The translations under genes and the position numbers were made by a program. This document shows positions 9,520 to 19,017 of a stretch of 64,000 bases of DNA, in pieces (position 1 is the first letter of the stretch; each line of letters opens with the position of its first letter). The stretch comes from Rugamonas rubra (GTDB lineage: Bacteria > Pseudomonadota > Gammaproteobacteria > Burkholderiales > Burkholderiaceae_D), in assembly GCF_900114705.1 (NCBI RefSeq), contig NZ_FOTW01000023.1:1-64000 (forward strand), given 5' to 3'. The notes beneath the pieces are model-generated. The model was not told the DNA's origin, searched no databases, and worked only from the letters and a program-made list of their open reading frames with translations.

Positions 9520-9789
9520 ATGATTCAACAAGAACTTGAGATTATCAACAAGCTTGGCTTGCATGCGCGCGCCTCGGCCAAGTTCACCCAGTTGGCGGCG
9601 AAGTTCCAAAGCGACGTCTGGCTCACCCGCAACGCCAGGCGCATCAACGCCAAGTCCATCATGGGCGTGATGATGCTGGCCGCCGGCAAGGGCGCCAAGG
9701 TCACGCTGGAGGCCGACGGCAGCGACGAGCAGGACTGCATCACCGCCTTGTCCGCACTGGTCAACGACAAGTTTGGCGAAGGCGAGTAA
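9520..9789 (+). CDS. ptsH: Phosphocarrier protein HPr
   Basis: 89 residues. His15 in INKLGLHARASAKF is the site phosphorylated by EI, and Ser46 in AKSIMGVMML is the position of the HPr kinase site. Transfers phosphate from EI to EIIA proteins in the cytosol. Start 9520 gives the family-normal N-terminus. Its stop codon shares one base with the first possible EI start (9789). The neighbourhood suggests a regulatory PTS. Confidence 0.95.
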   Translation: MIQQELEIINKLGLHARASAKFTQLAAKFQSDVWLTRNARRINAKSIMGVMMLAAGKGAKVTLEADGSDEQDCITALSALVNDKFGEGE

Positions 9790-11576
9790 TGCCCGCTGAG
9801 AACAGCCGCCCCCGTACTCTGACAGGTCCACCGATGGCATCGTTCACGCTTCACGGCATTCCCGTCTCCCGCGGCATCGCGATCGGCCGGGCCCACCTGC
9901 TGGCGCCGGCCGCGCTCGACGTCAAGCACTACCTGGTCACCGAGGAGCACCTCGAGGCCGAGGTGCGCCGCCTGCAGCAGGCGCTGGCCGCCGTGCACAA
10001 GGAGCTGCAGACCTTGTGGCTGGAGCTGCCCAAGGACGCCCCCACCGAGCTGGGCGCCTTCATCGACGTGCACGCCCTGATCCTGTCGGACCCGATGATC
10101 TCCGAGGCGCCGCTCGACATCATCCGCAGCCGCCACTACAACGCCGAATGGGCGCTGCTGACCCAGATCGACGAGTTGTCGGCGCAGTTCGACGAGATCG
10201 AGGACCCCTACCTGCGCGAGCGCAAGGCCGACATCCAGCAGGTCGCCGAGCGCGTCCTGAAGGTGCTGCTGGGCAGCGAGCAGACCCTGCCCAAGACGCT
10301 GGGCGAGGAGCAGTTCCAGGCGCAGATGATCGTCGTCGCCCACGACATCTCGCCGGCCGACATGCTGCAGTTCCGCGACCGCAGCTTCGTCGGCTTCGTC
10401 ACCGACGTCGGCGGGCAGAACTCGCACACCGCCATCGTCGCGCGCAGCCTGGACATTCCGGCGGCGGTCGGCATGTCGCAGGCCTCCGCCCTGATCGAGC
10501 AGGACGACTGGCTGATCATCGACGGCGACGCCGGCGTGGTCATCGCCAACCCCAGCACCCTGGTGCTGGAGCAGTACCGCGAACGCCAGGGCGCGCTGCA
10601 ACGGGCGCGCAAGAAGCTCAACAAGCTGAAGAAGACCCCGGCGGTGACGCGCGACGGCACCACCATCCTGCTGATGGCCAACATCGAGCTGCCCGACGAC
10701 TGCGCCACCGCGCTGGAGGCGGGCGCCAACGGCGTCGGCCTGTTCCGCTCCGAGTTCCTGTTCATGGGCCGCAACAGCAAGATCCCCTCCGAGGACGAGC
10801 AGTTCGAGCAGTACAAGCGCGCGGTGGTGGCGATGAAGGGCCGGCCGGTGACCATCCGCACGCTCGACATCGGCGCCGACAAGCCGCTCGACCAGAGCGA
10901 GCACACCGCGCTCAACCCGGCGCTGGGCCTGCGGGCGATCCGCTACTGCCTGGCCGAGCCGCAGATCTTCCTGACCCAGCTGCGCGCCATCCTGCGCGCC
11001 TCGGCCTTCGGCAAGGTGCGCATCCTGATCCCGATGCTGGCGCACGCCTTCGAGATCGACCAGTCGCTGGCCATGATCGCCCAGGCCAAGGCCGAGCTGC
11101 GCGAGGCCGACATCAAGTTCGACGACGCCGTCGAGGTCGGCGCCATGATCGAAATCCCGGCCGCCGCGCTGGCGCTGCCGATGTTCGTCAAGCGGATGGA
11201 CTTCCTGTCGATCGGCACCAACGACCTGATCCAGTACACCCTGGCCATCGACCGGGTTGATTATGAGGTGGCGCACCTTTACAATCCACTCCATCCGGCG
11301 GTGCTGCAACTGATCGCCATGACCATCGCCGCCGGCCACAAGGCCGGCATCGACGTCGCCGTGTGCGGCGAGATGGCCGGCGACGTCAAGCTGACCCGCC
11401 TGCTGCTGGGCATGGGCCTGCGCGAGTTCTCCATGCATCCGGCCCAGCTGTTGTCGGTCAAGCAGGAGATCCTCAACAGCGACCTGGCGCGCATCACGCC
11501 GCAGACCCGCAAGGTGATGCGGGCGATGGAGCCGGCGGTGATCGCCGAGGCGGTCGAACAACTGCAACGCCTGTAA
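9789..11576 (+). CDS. ptsI: PTS enzyme I (phosphoenolpyruvate-protein phosphotransferase)
   Basis: 595 residues from 9789; a later in-frame ATG at 9834 (MASFTLHGIPVSRG) would give 580. The upstream start is preferred because it overlaps the ptsH stop by one base and has AAGGCGAG before it. Takes phosphate from PEP onto the active-site His (SHTAIVARS, His213 in this numbering) and hands it to HPr. The PEP-binding C-terminal TIM barrel shows VGLFRSEFLFMGR, FLSIGTNDLIQYTLAIDR and the Cys-containing VAVCGEMAGD. Full length. Operon partner of ptsH. Confidence 0.95.
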   Translation: MPAENSRPRTLTGPPMASFTLHGIPVSRGIAIGRAHLLAPAALDVKHYLVTEEHLEAEVRRLQQALAAVHKELQTLWLELPKDAPTELGAFIDVHALILSDPMISEAPLDIIRSRHYNAEWALLTQIDELSAQFDEIEDPYLRERKADIQQVAERVLKVLLGSEQTLPKTLGEEQFQAQMIVVAHDISPADMLQFRDRSFVGFVTDVGGQNSHTAIVARSLDIPAAVGMSQASALIEQDDWLIIDGDAGVVIANPSTLVLEQYRERQGALQRARKKLNKLKKTPAVTRDGTTILLMANIELPDDCATALEAGANGVGLFRSEFLFMGRNSKIPSEDEQFEQYKRAVVAMKGRPVTIRTLDIGADKPLDQSEHTALNPALGLRAIRYCLAEPQIFLTQLRAILRASAFGKVRILIPMLAHAFEIDQSLAMIAQAKAELREADIKFDDAVEVGAMIEIPAAALALPMFVKRMDFLSIGTNDLIQYTLAIDRVDYEVAHLYNPLHPAVLQLIAMTIAAGHKAGIDVAVCGEMAGDVKLTRLLLGMGLREFSMHPAQLLSVKQEILNSDLARITPQTRKVMRAMEPAVIAEAVEQLQRL

Positions 11577-11769
11577 CACACCGTCGCGCGGACTGTCATC
11601 TGGCCGCCGCGACGGGGCCGGAGCTACAGACCGGCGAGACGGCGCACCTGCCGACCGCGCGGCGGTCCGGGCGGCGCCGATACTGTAAGCTGTCAGCCTG
11701 CGCCGCCCATCCTCGCGGCGGCGCATCATTTTTGGCCCGTGGGGCCGCTCCACTACCATCGACAATTTT

Positions 11770-12975
11770 ATGCGATCCATTGGATACGTCACCCCGCAAA
11801 CCATGCACTTCGCCGAGCCGCTGCGGCTGCAAAGCGGCGCCGCGCTGGCCGACTACACGCTGATGTACGAGACCTACGGCACGCTCAACGCCGACCGGTC
11901 GAACGCCGTGCTGGTCTGCCATGCCCTCAACGCCTCGCACCACGTCGCCGGCGAGTACCAGGGCCAGCCCAAGAGCACCGGCTGGTGGGACAACATGGTC
12001 GGCCCCGGCAAGCCGCTCGACACCGACAAATTCTTCGTCATCGGCGTCAACAACCTCGGTTCCTGCTTCGGCTCGACCGGGCCGATGCACACCAACCCGG
12101 CCAGCGGCAAACCCTACGGCGCCAGCTTCCCGGTGGTGACGGTGGAGGACTGGGTGGCGGCGCAGGCGCGCCTGGCCGACCGCCTCGGCATCGTCCAGTT
12201 CGCCGCCGTGATGGGCGGCTCGCTGGGCGGCATGCAGGCGCTGGCCTGGAGCATCCTGTTCCCGGCGCGGCTGCGCCACTGCGTGGTGATCGCCTCGACG
12301 GCCAAGCTGTCGGCGCAGAACATCGCCTTCAACGACGTGGCGCGCCAGGCCATCCTGTCCGACCCCGACTACCACGGCGGCGACTTCTACGCCCACGGGG
12401 TGGTGCCGAAGAACGGCCTGCGGGTGGCGCGCATGGTCGGCCACATCACCTACCTGTCGAACGACGACATGGCGGAAAAGTTCGGCCGCAAGCTGCGCGA
12501 CGTGGCCGCCGGCGGCGACTACAAGTTCGACTTCGGCGTCGACTTCGAGATCGAGTCCTACCTGCGCTACCAGGGCGACAAGTTCTCCGAGTACTTCGAC
12601 GCCAACACCTACCTGCTGATCACCAAGGCGCTCGACTACTTCGACCCGGCGCGCGGCCACGGCGGCGACCTGGCCAAGGCGCTGGCCGGCACCCGGGCCA
12701 AGTTCTTCCTCGCCTCGTTCACCACCGACTGGCGCTTCTCGCCCGAGCGCAGCCGCGAGATCGTGCAGGCGCTGGTGTGCAACCGGCGCAGCGTGACCTA
12801 CGCCGAGATCGACGCGCCGCACGGCCACGACGCCTTCCTGCTGGAGGACCCGCGCTATATGGACATGGTGCGCGCCTACTACCAACAGGTGTGGCTGGAA
12901 ACCGCCACGGCAGGCAAGGGCGCCGCCACGGCGGCGCCATCGATCAAGGCAGCAAGCGGCAAGGAGCACGCATGA
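11770..12975 (+). CDS. metX: Homoserine O-acyltransferase MetX
   Basis: 401 residues, alpha/beta-hydrolase fold. First committed step of methionine synthesis: acylates homoserine. Nucleophile Ser151 is in [12 protein letters not shown]; the other triad members lie in [13 protein letters not shown] (Asp) and [13 protein letters not shown] (His). Whether acetyl-CoA or succinyl-CoA is used cannot be settled here; many betaproteobacterial MetX enzymes use succinyl-CoA. The stop codon overlaps the metW start (ATGA, 12972-12975), so the two are translationally coupled. The 193 bp upstream of metX show no recognisable SAM riboswitch. Confidence 0.95.
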   Translation: MRSIGYVTPQTMHFAEPLRLQSGAALADYTLMYETYGTLNADRSNAVLVCHALNASHHVAGEYQGQPKSTGWWDNMVGPGKPLDTDKFFVIGVNNLGSCFGSTGPMHTNPASGKPYGASFPVVTVEDWVAAQARLADRLGIVQFAAVMGGSLGGMQALAWSILFPARLRHCVVIASTAKLSAQNIAFNDVARQAILSDPDYHGGDFYAHGVVPKNGLRVARMVGHITYLSNDDMAEKFGRKLRDVAAGGDYKFDFGVDFEIESYLRYQGDKFSEYFDANTYLLITKALDYFDPARGHGGDLAKALAGTRAKFFLASFTTDWRFSPERSREIVQALVCNRRSVTYAEIDAPHGHDAFLLEDPRYMDMVRAYYQQVWLETATAGKGAATAAPSIKAASGKEHA

Positions 12976-13583
12976 ACTTCGACCAACTGAGCAGCGCCCG
13001 GCCGGACCTGGCCTTCATCGCCCACTGGGTGCCCAAGTCGGCCCACGTGCTCGACGTCGGCTGCGGCGACGGCGTCATGCTCGACTATCTGCAGAGCGAC
13101 AAGCAGTGCAGCGGCTACGGCATCGAGATCGCCGACGACAAGGTGCTGGCCAGCACCCAGCGCGGCGTGCAGGTGATCCAGCAGGACATGGAGAAGGGCC
13201 TGGCGCTGTTCGGCGACGACTCCTTCGACACCGTGCTGTGCCTGTCCTCGCTGCAGATGATGAAACACGTCGAGCGCCTGCTGCGCGACATCGTCCGGGT
13301 CGGCAAGGAGGCCATCGTCTCCTTCCCCAACTTCGCCTACTGGCCGCACCGGGTGGCGCTGCTGAAGGGCCGCATGCCGGTCTCGAAGTCGCTGCCCTAC
13401 CAGTGGTACGACACGCCCAACGTGCGCTGCGCGACCATCAAGGACTTCCGCCAGCTGGCCGAGGAGTGCGGCCTGGAGGTCATCGACTGCGTCGCCCTGG
13501 CCGAGGGCCGCACCGTCAGCGTGCTGCCCAACCTGCGCGGCGACCTGGCCGTGTTCCGCCTGCGCAAAAAGGCGGTGCATTGA
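12972..13583 (+). CDS. metW: Methionine biosynthesis protein MetW
   Basis: 203 residues, a class I SAM-methyltransferase-like protein. Motif I is [16 protein letters not shown] near residue 30; motif IV region [17 protein letters not shown] and the MetW-typical [12 protein letters not shown]-like segment ([16 protein letters not shown]) are present. MetW is known as a partner that stimulates MetX in proteobacteria. ATGA overlap with metX upstream, TGATG overlap with ampG downstream, so translation is coupled across all three. Product assignment is firm; the methyltransferase activity of the family is less certain. Confidence 0.95.
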   Translation: MNFDQLSSARPDLAFIAHWVPKSAHVLDVGCGDGVMLDYLQSDKQCSGYGIEIADDKVLASTQRGVQVIQQDMEKGLALFGDDSFDTVLCLSSLQMMKHVERLLRDIVRVGKEAIVSFPNFAYWPHRVALLKGRMPVSKSLPYQWYDTPNVRCATIKDFRQLAEECGLEVIDCVALAEGRTVSVLPNLRGDLAVFRLRKKAVH

Positions 13584-14836
13584 TGTCGCCAGCGGTGCCG
13601 CCGCCGGCCGCCGGCTGGCGCACCTACCTCAACGGCCGCATCGCGGCCGTGCTGTTCCTCGGCTTCAGCTCGGGCCTGCCGCTGTTTACGCTGATCTACC
13701 TGATGCAGGCCTGGCTGGCCAAGTCCGGCCTGGACGTCAAGGCGCTCGGCCTGTTCGCGCTGGTGACCTTCCCGTACACGTTCAAGTTCCTTTGGGCGCC
13801 GCTGATGGACCGCTACAGCATCGGCAGCCTGGGGCGGCGGCGTGGCTGGATGGCGCTCAGCCAGGTCGGCCTGTTCCTGGCCATCGGCGGCATGGGCATG
13901 CTGAATCCGCTCAACCAGCTCGGCCTGGTGGCCGCCTTCGTGCTGGCGGTGGCCTTCCTGTCGGCCAGCCAGGACGTGGTGATCGACGCCTATCGCCGCG
14001 AGATCCTCAGCGACAGCGAGCAGGGCCTGGGTGCGGCGGTGATCGTCAACGCCTACAAGGCGGCCAGCCTGATCCCTAGCGCGCTGGGCCTGGTGCTGGC
14101 CGACAGCCAGCCCTGGTCCCTGGTGTTCTGGGTGGTGGCCGCCTTCATGCTGCCCGGCCTGGTGTGCACCCTGCTGATCGCCGAGCCGGCCGCCTACGGC
14201 GAGCCGCCGAAGAACCTGCAGCAGGCCATCGTGCTGCCATTCCGCGAATTCATCCAGCGCGACGGCTGGCGCCAGGCGTTGCTGATCGTCGGCTTCGTCC
14301 TTCTGTACAAGCTGGGTGACAGCATGGCCACCGCGCTGGCCACCAAGTTCTTCCTCGACATCGGCTTCACCACCAAGCAGATCGGCCTGGCGGCGAATGC
14401 CACCGGCTGGTGGGCCAGCCTGGCCGGCGGCATTGTCGGCGGCGTCTGGATGGTCAAGATCGGCATCAACCGCGCGCTGTGGGTGTTCGGCCTGCTGCAG
14501 GCGCTGGCCGTGCTCGGCTTCGCCTGGCTGGCCAAGGTGGGGCCGGACCCGCTGCTGCTGAGCGCCGTGTTCGGTTTCGAATCGTTCGCCAGCCTGGGGT
14601 TGGGCGCCGCCGCGCTGGTGGCGTTTATTTCGCGTTCGACCGACCCGCGTTACACTGCCACCCAATACGCGCTATTTTCCAGCCTGGCCGCCGTGCCGCG
14701 CACCTTTATCAATTCCTCGGTCGGCTTCATCGTCGCCGAGACGGGCTGGTTCATGTTCTTTATCGTGTGCTTCTTCCTGGCCTTTCCTGCCATGATGATG
14801 CTGCCGAAAATCGCACCATGGAATGCCAAACAATGA
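13583..14836 (+). CDS. ampG: AmpG-family muropeptide permease (MFS)
   Basis: 417 residues, about twelve hydrophobic segments. AmpG imports anhydro-muropeptides from the periplasm for wall recycling and can feed beta-lactamase induction. The family start is seen in VLFLGFSSGLPLFTLIYLMQAWL, followed by FLWAPLMDRY and the conserved SASQDVVIDAYRREIL. Start codon overlaps the metW stop (TGATG); its own stop overlaps the next start (ATGA). No ampC or ampR nearby, so a recycling role is the simplest reading. Confidence 0.9.
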   Translation: MSPAVPPPAAGWRTYLNGRIAAVLFLGFSSGLPLFTLIYLMQAWLAKSGLDVKALGLFALVTFPYTFKFLWAPLMDRYSIGSLGRRRGWMALSQVGLFLAIGGMGMLNPLNQLGLVAAFVLAVAFLSASQDVVIDAYRREILSDSEQGLGAAVIVNAYKAASLIPSALGLVLADSQPWSLVFWVVAAFMLPGLVCTLLIAEPAAYGEPPKNLQQAIVLPFREFIQRDGWRQALLIVGFVLLYKLGDSMATALATKFFLDIGFTTKQIGLAANATGWWASLAGGIVGGVWMVKIGINRALWVFGLLQALAVLGFAWLAKVGPDPLLLSAVFGFESFASLGLGAAALVAFISRSTDPRYTATQYALFSSLAAVPRTFINSSVGFIVAETGWFMFFIVCFFLAFPAMMMLPKIAPWNAKQ

Positions 14837-15729
14837 AAACCGTCAAACACACAATCGCCTTGCTGGCGCTGGCCGTCTGCGCCGGCGCCGGCGCCGCGTC
14901 CGCCCAGCCGCAAGGCGAGCCGGACGGCATCCCCGTCACCCGCATGTCGCGCATGCGCGTGTTCTCCGACCCGCAACAGTTCGAGCAGCAGTCCAAGCTG
15001 CAGTACAGCCAGCTGCTCAGCGAGGCCCAGCAAAAGCAGGCGCTGGTGCCGGCCAACCATCCGCAGGTGCTGCGCCTGCGCGCCATCGCCAAGCGGCTGA
15101 TCCCCTACGCCACGCGCTGGAACCCCGAGGCGGCGCGCTGGCAGTGGGAGGTCAACCTGCTCAACTCGAAGCAGGTCAACGCCTTCTGCATGCCGGGCGG
15201 GCGCATCGCCTTCTTCAGCGGCATCCTGACCCAGCTCAACCTGACCGACGACGAGGTGGCCATCGTCATGGGCCACGAGATCGGCCACGCGCTGCGCGAG
15301 CACGGCCGCGAGCGCGCCGCCAAGTCGGAGGCCACCAACCTGGTCGGCAAGCTGGCCGGCGCCGGCCTGTCGGCCTGGCTCGGCGTCGACCCGCGGCTGA
15401 CCGGCGCCGCCACCAACGCGGCGGCCCAGCTGACCGTGCTGCACTTCTCGCGCGAGGAGGAGACCGAGGCCGACATGGTCGGCATCGACCTGGCCGCGCG
15501 CGCCGGCTACGACCCGCGCGCCGGCATCGCGCTGTGGGAAAAAATGGGCGCCGTCAGCCAGGGCCAGGGCCAGCCGCTACCCTTCCTGTCGACCCACCCG
15601 AGCGGCGACAGCCGCATCGCCGAGATGAACAAGAACATGGCGCTGGTGCTGCCGGTGTACGCGCGCGCCAAGGGCGTCAACCCGAACGCGCTGCCGGCCT
15701 ACCGGACCAGCGCCGTCGCCACGCGCTGA
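14833..15729 (+). CDS. M48-family zinc metallopeptidase (periplasmic)
   Basis: 298 residues. Signal peptide about 1-24 (ends GAASA). Zinc motif HEIGH at residues 148-152 with the third ligand in the downstream EEETEADMVGIDLA; the substrate-side FCMPGGRIAFFSGIL is typical of M48B/LoiP-like peptidases. It is therefore a secreted protease likely acting in envelope quality control, not the membrane-spanning HtpX. It starts inside the ampG stop (ATGA). Conserved STHPSGDSRI near the C-terminus. Confidence 0.92.
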   Translation: MKTVKHTIALLALAVCAGAGAASAQPQGEPDGIPVTRMSRMRVFSDPQQFEQQSKLQYSQLLSEAQQKQALVPANHPQVLRLRAIAKRLIPYATRWNPEAARWQWEVNLLNSKQVNAFCMPGGRIAFFSGILTQLNLTDDEVAIVMGHEIGHALREHGRERAAKSEATNLVGKLAGAGLSAWLGVDPRLTGAATNAAAQLTVLHFSREEETEADMVGIDLAARAGYDPRAGIALWEKMGAVSQGQGQPLPFLSTHPSGDSRIAEMNKNMALVLPVYARAKGVNPNALPAYRTSAVATR

Positions 15730-15736
15730 GGTGGCC

Positions 15737-16645
15737 ATGGGACGACAACAGCAGGGCCACGGCAAGGCGCCGCTGCCGATGCGCGACGGCGTCGCCGCCA
15801 GCTACCTGTGGCTGCCCGAGGGCCAGTGGCCGGACATGCTGACCTTCATGGTGCAGCGCTACCCCGACGTCAACGAGGCCTCGTGGCGCGAGCGCATGGC
15901 GCGCGGCGACGTGGTCGACGCCGACGGCACGCCGCTGCATCCGGCCAGCGCCTATCGGCGCGGCATGCGCATCTTCTACTACCGCGAGTTGGAGCGCGAA
16001 ACGCCGATCCCCTTCAGCGAGCAGATCCTGTTCCAGGACGAGCACCTGGTGGTGGTCGACAAGCCGCACTTCCTGCCGATGATCCCGACCGGCCGCTTCC
16101 TGCACGAGACCTTGCTGGTGCGCCTGAAGAAGACCCTGGGCGAGGAGGAGCTGACGCCGATCCACCGGCTCGACCGCGAGACGGCCGGCGTGGTGATTTT
16201 TTCGCGCCGCCAGTCCAGCCGGGGCGCCTACCAGTCGATGTTCCAGAAGCGCGTCATCGAGAAGGAATACGAGGCGCTGGCGCCACGGCTGGAGGGGCGC
16301 GAGTTCCCCTTCACCTACCGCAGCCGGATGGTCGACGGCGACAAGTTTTTCCTGATGCGCGAGGAGCCGGGCGAGCCGAACTCGGAGACGCTGATCGACG
16401 TCATCGAGCACCGCGCCGACGCCACCTTGTACCGCTTGCGGCCGCACACCGGGCGCAAGCACCAGCTGCGCGTGCATTTGTCCTCGCTGGGCATCCCCAT
16501 CGTCAACGACGCCTTCTATCCGGTGGCGCTGCCGTGCAAGCAGGACGACGTGTCGCAGCCGCTCAAGCTGCTGGCGCGGGCGATCGCCTTCACCGATCCG
16601 CTGAGCGGGCTGCGCCGCGAGTTCGCCAGCGCCCGCTCCTTGTAG
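15737..16645 (+). CDS. RluA-family pseudouridine synthase
   Basis: 302 residues. The catalytic Asp is in TPIHRLDRETAGVVIF, and the C-terminal RLRPHTGRKHQLRVHL completes the RluA fold. An S4-like N-terminal part (WRERMARGDVVDADG) precedes it. It isomerises uridines in rRNA or tRNA; which RNA cannot be told from sequence. The ATG at 15737 is chosen because GAGGTGG sits at good spacing; a GTG two codons earlier (15731) is an alternative. Last gene of the metX cluster. Confidence 0.9.
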   Translation: MGRQQQGHGKAPLPMRDGVAASYLWLPEGQWPDMLTFMVQRYPDVNEASWRERMARGDVVDADGTPLHPASAYRRGMRIFYYRELERETPIPFSEQILFQDEHLVVVDKPHFLPMIPTGRFLHETLLVRLKKTLGEEELTPIHRLDRETAGVVIFSRRQSSRGAYQSMFQKRVIEKEYEALAPRLEGREFPFTYRSRMVDGDKFFLMREEPGEPNSETLIDVIEHRADATLYRLRPHTGRKHQLRVHLSSLGIPIVNDAFYPVALPCKQDDVSQPLKLLARAIAFTDPLSGLRREFASARSL

Positions 16646-16683
16646 CCGACCGCAGGTGTGCGGCGAGACCCACAGGCGCAACC

Positions 16684-16713
16684 CTAGGGTCAGACCCTAG
16701 GGTCTGACCCTGG
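16684..16713. repeat. REP-like palindromic repeat, copy 1
   Basis: A 30-bp unit containing a perfect 26-bp palindrome made of two 13-mers, AGGGTCAGACCCT and AGGGTCTGACCCT, each nearly self-complementary. An identical 30-bp copy lies at 57023-57052. It sits between the convergent pseudouridine synthase and xth genes. Confidence 0.9.
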
Positions 16714-16763
16714 TTCTTCGCCGCCGGGGTTCGCCGGCATCCCCGGCGCCTTGAAGTCCCGCC

Positions 16764-16790
16764 AAAAAAAACGCCGGCGGATGCCGGCGT
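16764..16790 (-). terminator. Rho-independent terminator of xth
   Basis: Read on the minus strand, CGCCGGC-ATCC-GCCGGCG is followed by eight T's. It begins 9 bases after the xth stop codon. Confidence 0.9.
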
Positions 16791-16798
16791 CGTTGGTT

Positions 16799-17569
16799 TT
16801 ACAAACGGTAGTCGATGGTCAGCGGCGCGTGGTCGGAGAAGCGCTCGTCCTTGTAGATCGACACCGCCTTGGCCTGCGCCGCGATGCCCGGGGTGGCGAC
16901 GTGGTAGTCGATGCGCCAACCGACGTTCTTGGCCCAGGCCTGGCCACGGTTGCTCCACCAGGTGTACTGCTCCTCGCGCTTGTCGATGCCGCGGTGGACG
17001 TCGACATAGCCGGCCTCGTCGAACACGCGGGTCAGCCAGGCGCGCTCCTCGGGCAGGAAGCCGGAGTTCTTCTTGTTGCCCTTCCAGTTCTTCAGGTCGA
17101 TCTCGTGGTGGGCGATGTTCCAGTCGCCGCAGATGACCACCTCGCGGCCCTCGGCGCGCAACTCCAGCAGGTGCGGCAGGAACAGGTCCATGAAACGGAA
17201 CTTGGCCTCCTGGCGCTCCGGCGACGAGGAGCCGGACGGGCAGTACACCGAGATCACGGTCAGCGAGCCGAAGTCGCAGCGCACATAGCGGCCCTCGGCG
17301 TCGAACTCAGGGCTGCCGAAGCCGATCCGCACCTGGTCCGGCGCGCTCCGGCTGTAGATGCCGGTGCCGGAGTAGCCCTTCTTCTCGGCGTAGTGGAAGT
17401 TGCCGTGGTAGCCGGGCGGATTGAGGAAGTCCTCGCTCATGTCGGGCGCCTGGGCCTTCAATTCCTGCACGCAGACGAAGTCGGCGTCCTGCGCCGCCAT
17501 CCAAGTGAAGAAGCCTTTTTTGGCGGCGGAGCGGATTCCGTTCAGGTTGGCGGAAATGATTTTTGGCAT
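16799..17569 (-). CDS. xth: Exodeoxyribonuclease III
   Basis: 256 residues, full length for the family. AP endonuclease and 3'-5' exonuclease of base-excision repair. Active-site motifs of the exonuclease-endonuclease-phosphatase fold are clear: ISANLNGIRSA at the start, VCVQELKAQ (metal Glu), VVICGDWNIAHHEIDLKN, and the C-terminal FSDHAPLTIDYRL with the catalytic His. Monocistronic: terminator behind, pyrE divergent in front. Confidence 0.96.
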   Translation of the reverse strand: MPKIISANLNGIRSAAKKGFFTWMAAQDADFVCVQELKAQAPDMSEDFLNPPGYHGNFHYAEKKGYSGTGIYSRSAPDQVRIGFGSPEFDAEGRYVRCDFGSLTVISVYCPSGSSSPERQEAKFRFMDLFLPHLLELRAEGREVVICGDWNIAHHEIDLKNWKGNKKNSGFLPEERAWLTRVFDEAGYVDVHRGIDKREEQYTWWSNRGQAWAKNVGWRIDYHVATPGIAAQAKAVSIYKDERFSDHAPLTIDYRL

Positions 17570-17721
17570 GGTCGTCGGATCGGAAAAAAGGGGATAAGTG
17601 GGGCGCGCACGGCGCGCGAGGCGCTAGTTTATCGCGTTTCTTCCATCGCTGCGGACAGGCATTGATTGTCGCGCCGGGGCGGCGGGATTAAAATACAGGC
17701 ACTTTTATGATACGGGGCATT

Positions 17722-18387
17722 ATGAACAACTTACGGCAGGAATTTATCGCTTTCTCGGTCGCCACCGGCGTGCTGCGCTTTGGCGACTTCACCACCAAGG
17801 CGGGGCGCCAGTCGCCGTACTTCTTCAATGCCGGCCTGTTCCACGACGGCGCCACCCTGGCCCAACTGGCCCAGTTCTACGCCCAGACCCTGCTCGACTC
17901 CGGCGTCGAGTTCGACATGCTGTTCGGCCCGGCCTACAAGGGCATCACGCTGGCCTCGGCCACCGCCGTGGCGCTGGCCGGCAAGGGCCGCAACACCTCG
18001 TTCGCCTTCAACCGCAAGGAAGCCAAGGACCACGGCGAGGGCGGCACCATCGTCGGCGCCAAGCTGCAGGGCAAGGTCGTCATCATCGACGACGTGATCT
18101 CGGCCGGCACCTCGGTGCGCGAATCGGTCGACATGATCCGCGCCGCCGGCGCCGAACCCTGCGCCGTGCTGATCGCGCTGGACCGCATGGAGCGCTCGGG
18201 CAAGGACGGCGCGCTGTCGCCCAGCTCGGCGGTGCAGGAGGTCAGCAAGACCTACAACATCCCGGTCATTTCGATCGGCAACCTGGACGATTTGTTCAGC
18301 TACCTGAACGGCGCCGGCGCCGATCCGCAATTGCAGCAGTTCAAGGACGCGGTGGCGGCCTACCGTAGCCGTTACGGCGTGCAATAA
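17722..18387 (+). CDS. pyrE: Orotate phosphoribosyltransferase
   Basis: 221 residues. Makes OMP from orotate and PRPP in pyrimidine synthesis. The PRPP loop is VVIIDDVISAGTSVRES; FFNAGLFHDG and FGPAYKGITLA are family-typical. Start 17722 (MNNLRQEF) is chosen because a GGGG element precedes it; an ATG five codons upstream is also in frame. Single gene, divergent from xth. No attenuator-like terminator is seen ahead of it. Confidence 0.96.
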   Translation: MNNLRQEFIAFSVATGVLRFGDFTTKAGRQSPYFFNAGLFHDGATLAQLAQFYAQTLLDSGVEFDMLFGPAYKGITLASATAVALAGKGRNTSFAFNRKEAKDHGEGGTIVGAKLQGKVVIIDDVISAGTSVRESVDMIRAAGAEPCAVLIALDRMERSGKDGALSPSSAVQEVSKTYNIPVISIGNLDDLFSYLNGAGADPQLQQFKDAVAAYRSRYGVQ

Positions 18388-18525
18388 TCCAAGCGGGCGG
18401 CGCAGGCGAAACACCGTTGCGTTGGCGTGGACTTTGAAATTGCTTTGGTGTAACCTTTACCGGAACGCACGTTTGGACGTTTATTCAACACCGACCACCC
18501 TGGTCGAGGAGACGAAGGCACAACC

Positions 18526-18900
18526 ATGAACATTGCAACCCTGAAAGTCAACGGCGACGACGACGCACTGGCCGACATCCGCGACGGCCTGCCGGCCGAA
18601 CCGGACGGCAGCTGGCAAAAAGGCGACGTGCGCCCGGACGGTCGGGTGCGCATCGACTCCGGCTTCTACGTCAGCCTGGGCACGGACAAGAACCCGGACA
18701 AGCTGCTCAAGCAGGTGCGTTCCTTCCTGGCCGAGTGCACCGCGCGCGGCATCCACTTCGAACGCTCGGACGTGGCGGCCGAACTGCGCATCGCCTTCAC
18801 CGTCGACGATCCGAGCAAGCCGACGCCGACGCTGGACTTCCTGCTGGCCGACCTGGCCCTGCTGGTGGAAACCGGCATCTCGCTGAGCATCACGGCCTAA
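18526..18900 (+). CDS. Small DUF4279-like protein
   Basis: 124 residues, soluble, no signal peptide. The arrangement LPAEPDGSWQKGD near the start, FYVSLGTDKNPDKLLKQVRSFL in the middle and a C-terminal LADLALLVETGISLSITA resembles the DUF4279 family, which includes proteins suspected to be immunity factors. Function is unknown. The start follows a GAGGAGA-type site (18507-18513). It stands alone between pyrE and a hydrolase gene; no toxin gene is next to it, so an immunity role has no support here. Confidence 0.6.
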   Translation: MNIATLKVNGDDDALADIRDGLPAEPDGSWQKGDVRPDGRVRIDSGFYVSLGTDKNPDKLLKQVRSFLAECTARGIHFERSDVAAELRIAFTVDDPSKPTPTLDFLLADLALLVETGISLSITA

Positions 18901-19017
18901 GACCCTTGCCGGGTCGCCGGCACGGCGCCGACCCGCTCGGCGCCGCGCGGTGTTGCGCGCAAGCACCAACCAACGCTACACTGTCAGTTTTGCCAAAAGC
19001 ATAACTGGAGCCTGCCC

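Noticed and set aside
11577-11769. SAM riboswitch before metX
   Set aside because: No SAM-II pseudoknot or SAM-I-like core could be traced in the leader.
9525-11804. A 759-codon minus-strand frame across ptsH-ptsI
   Set aside because: Same GC artefact; ptsH and ptsI carry all catalytic motifs on the plus strand.
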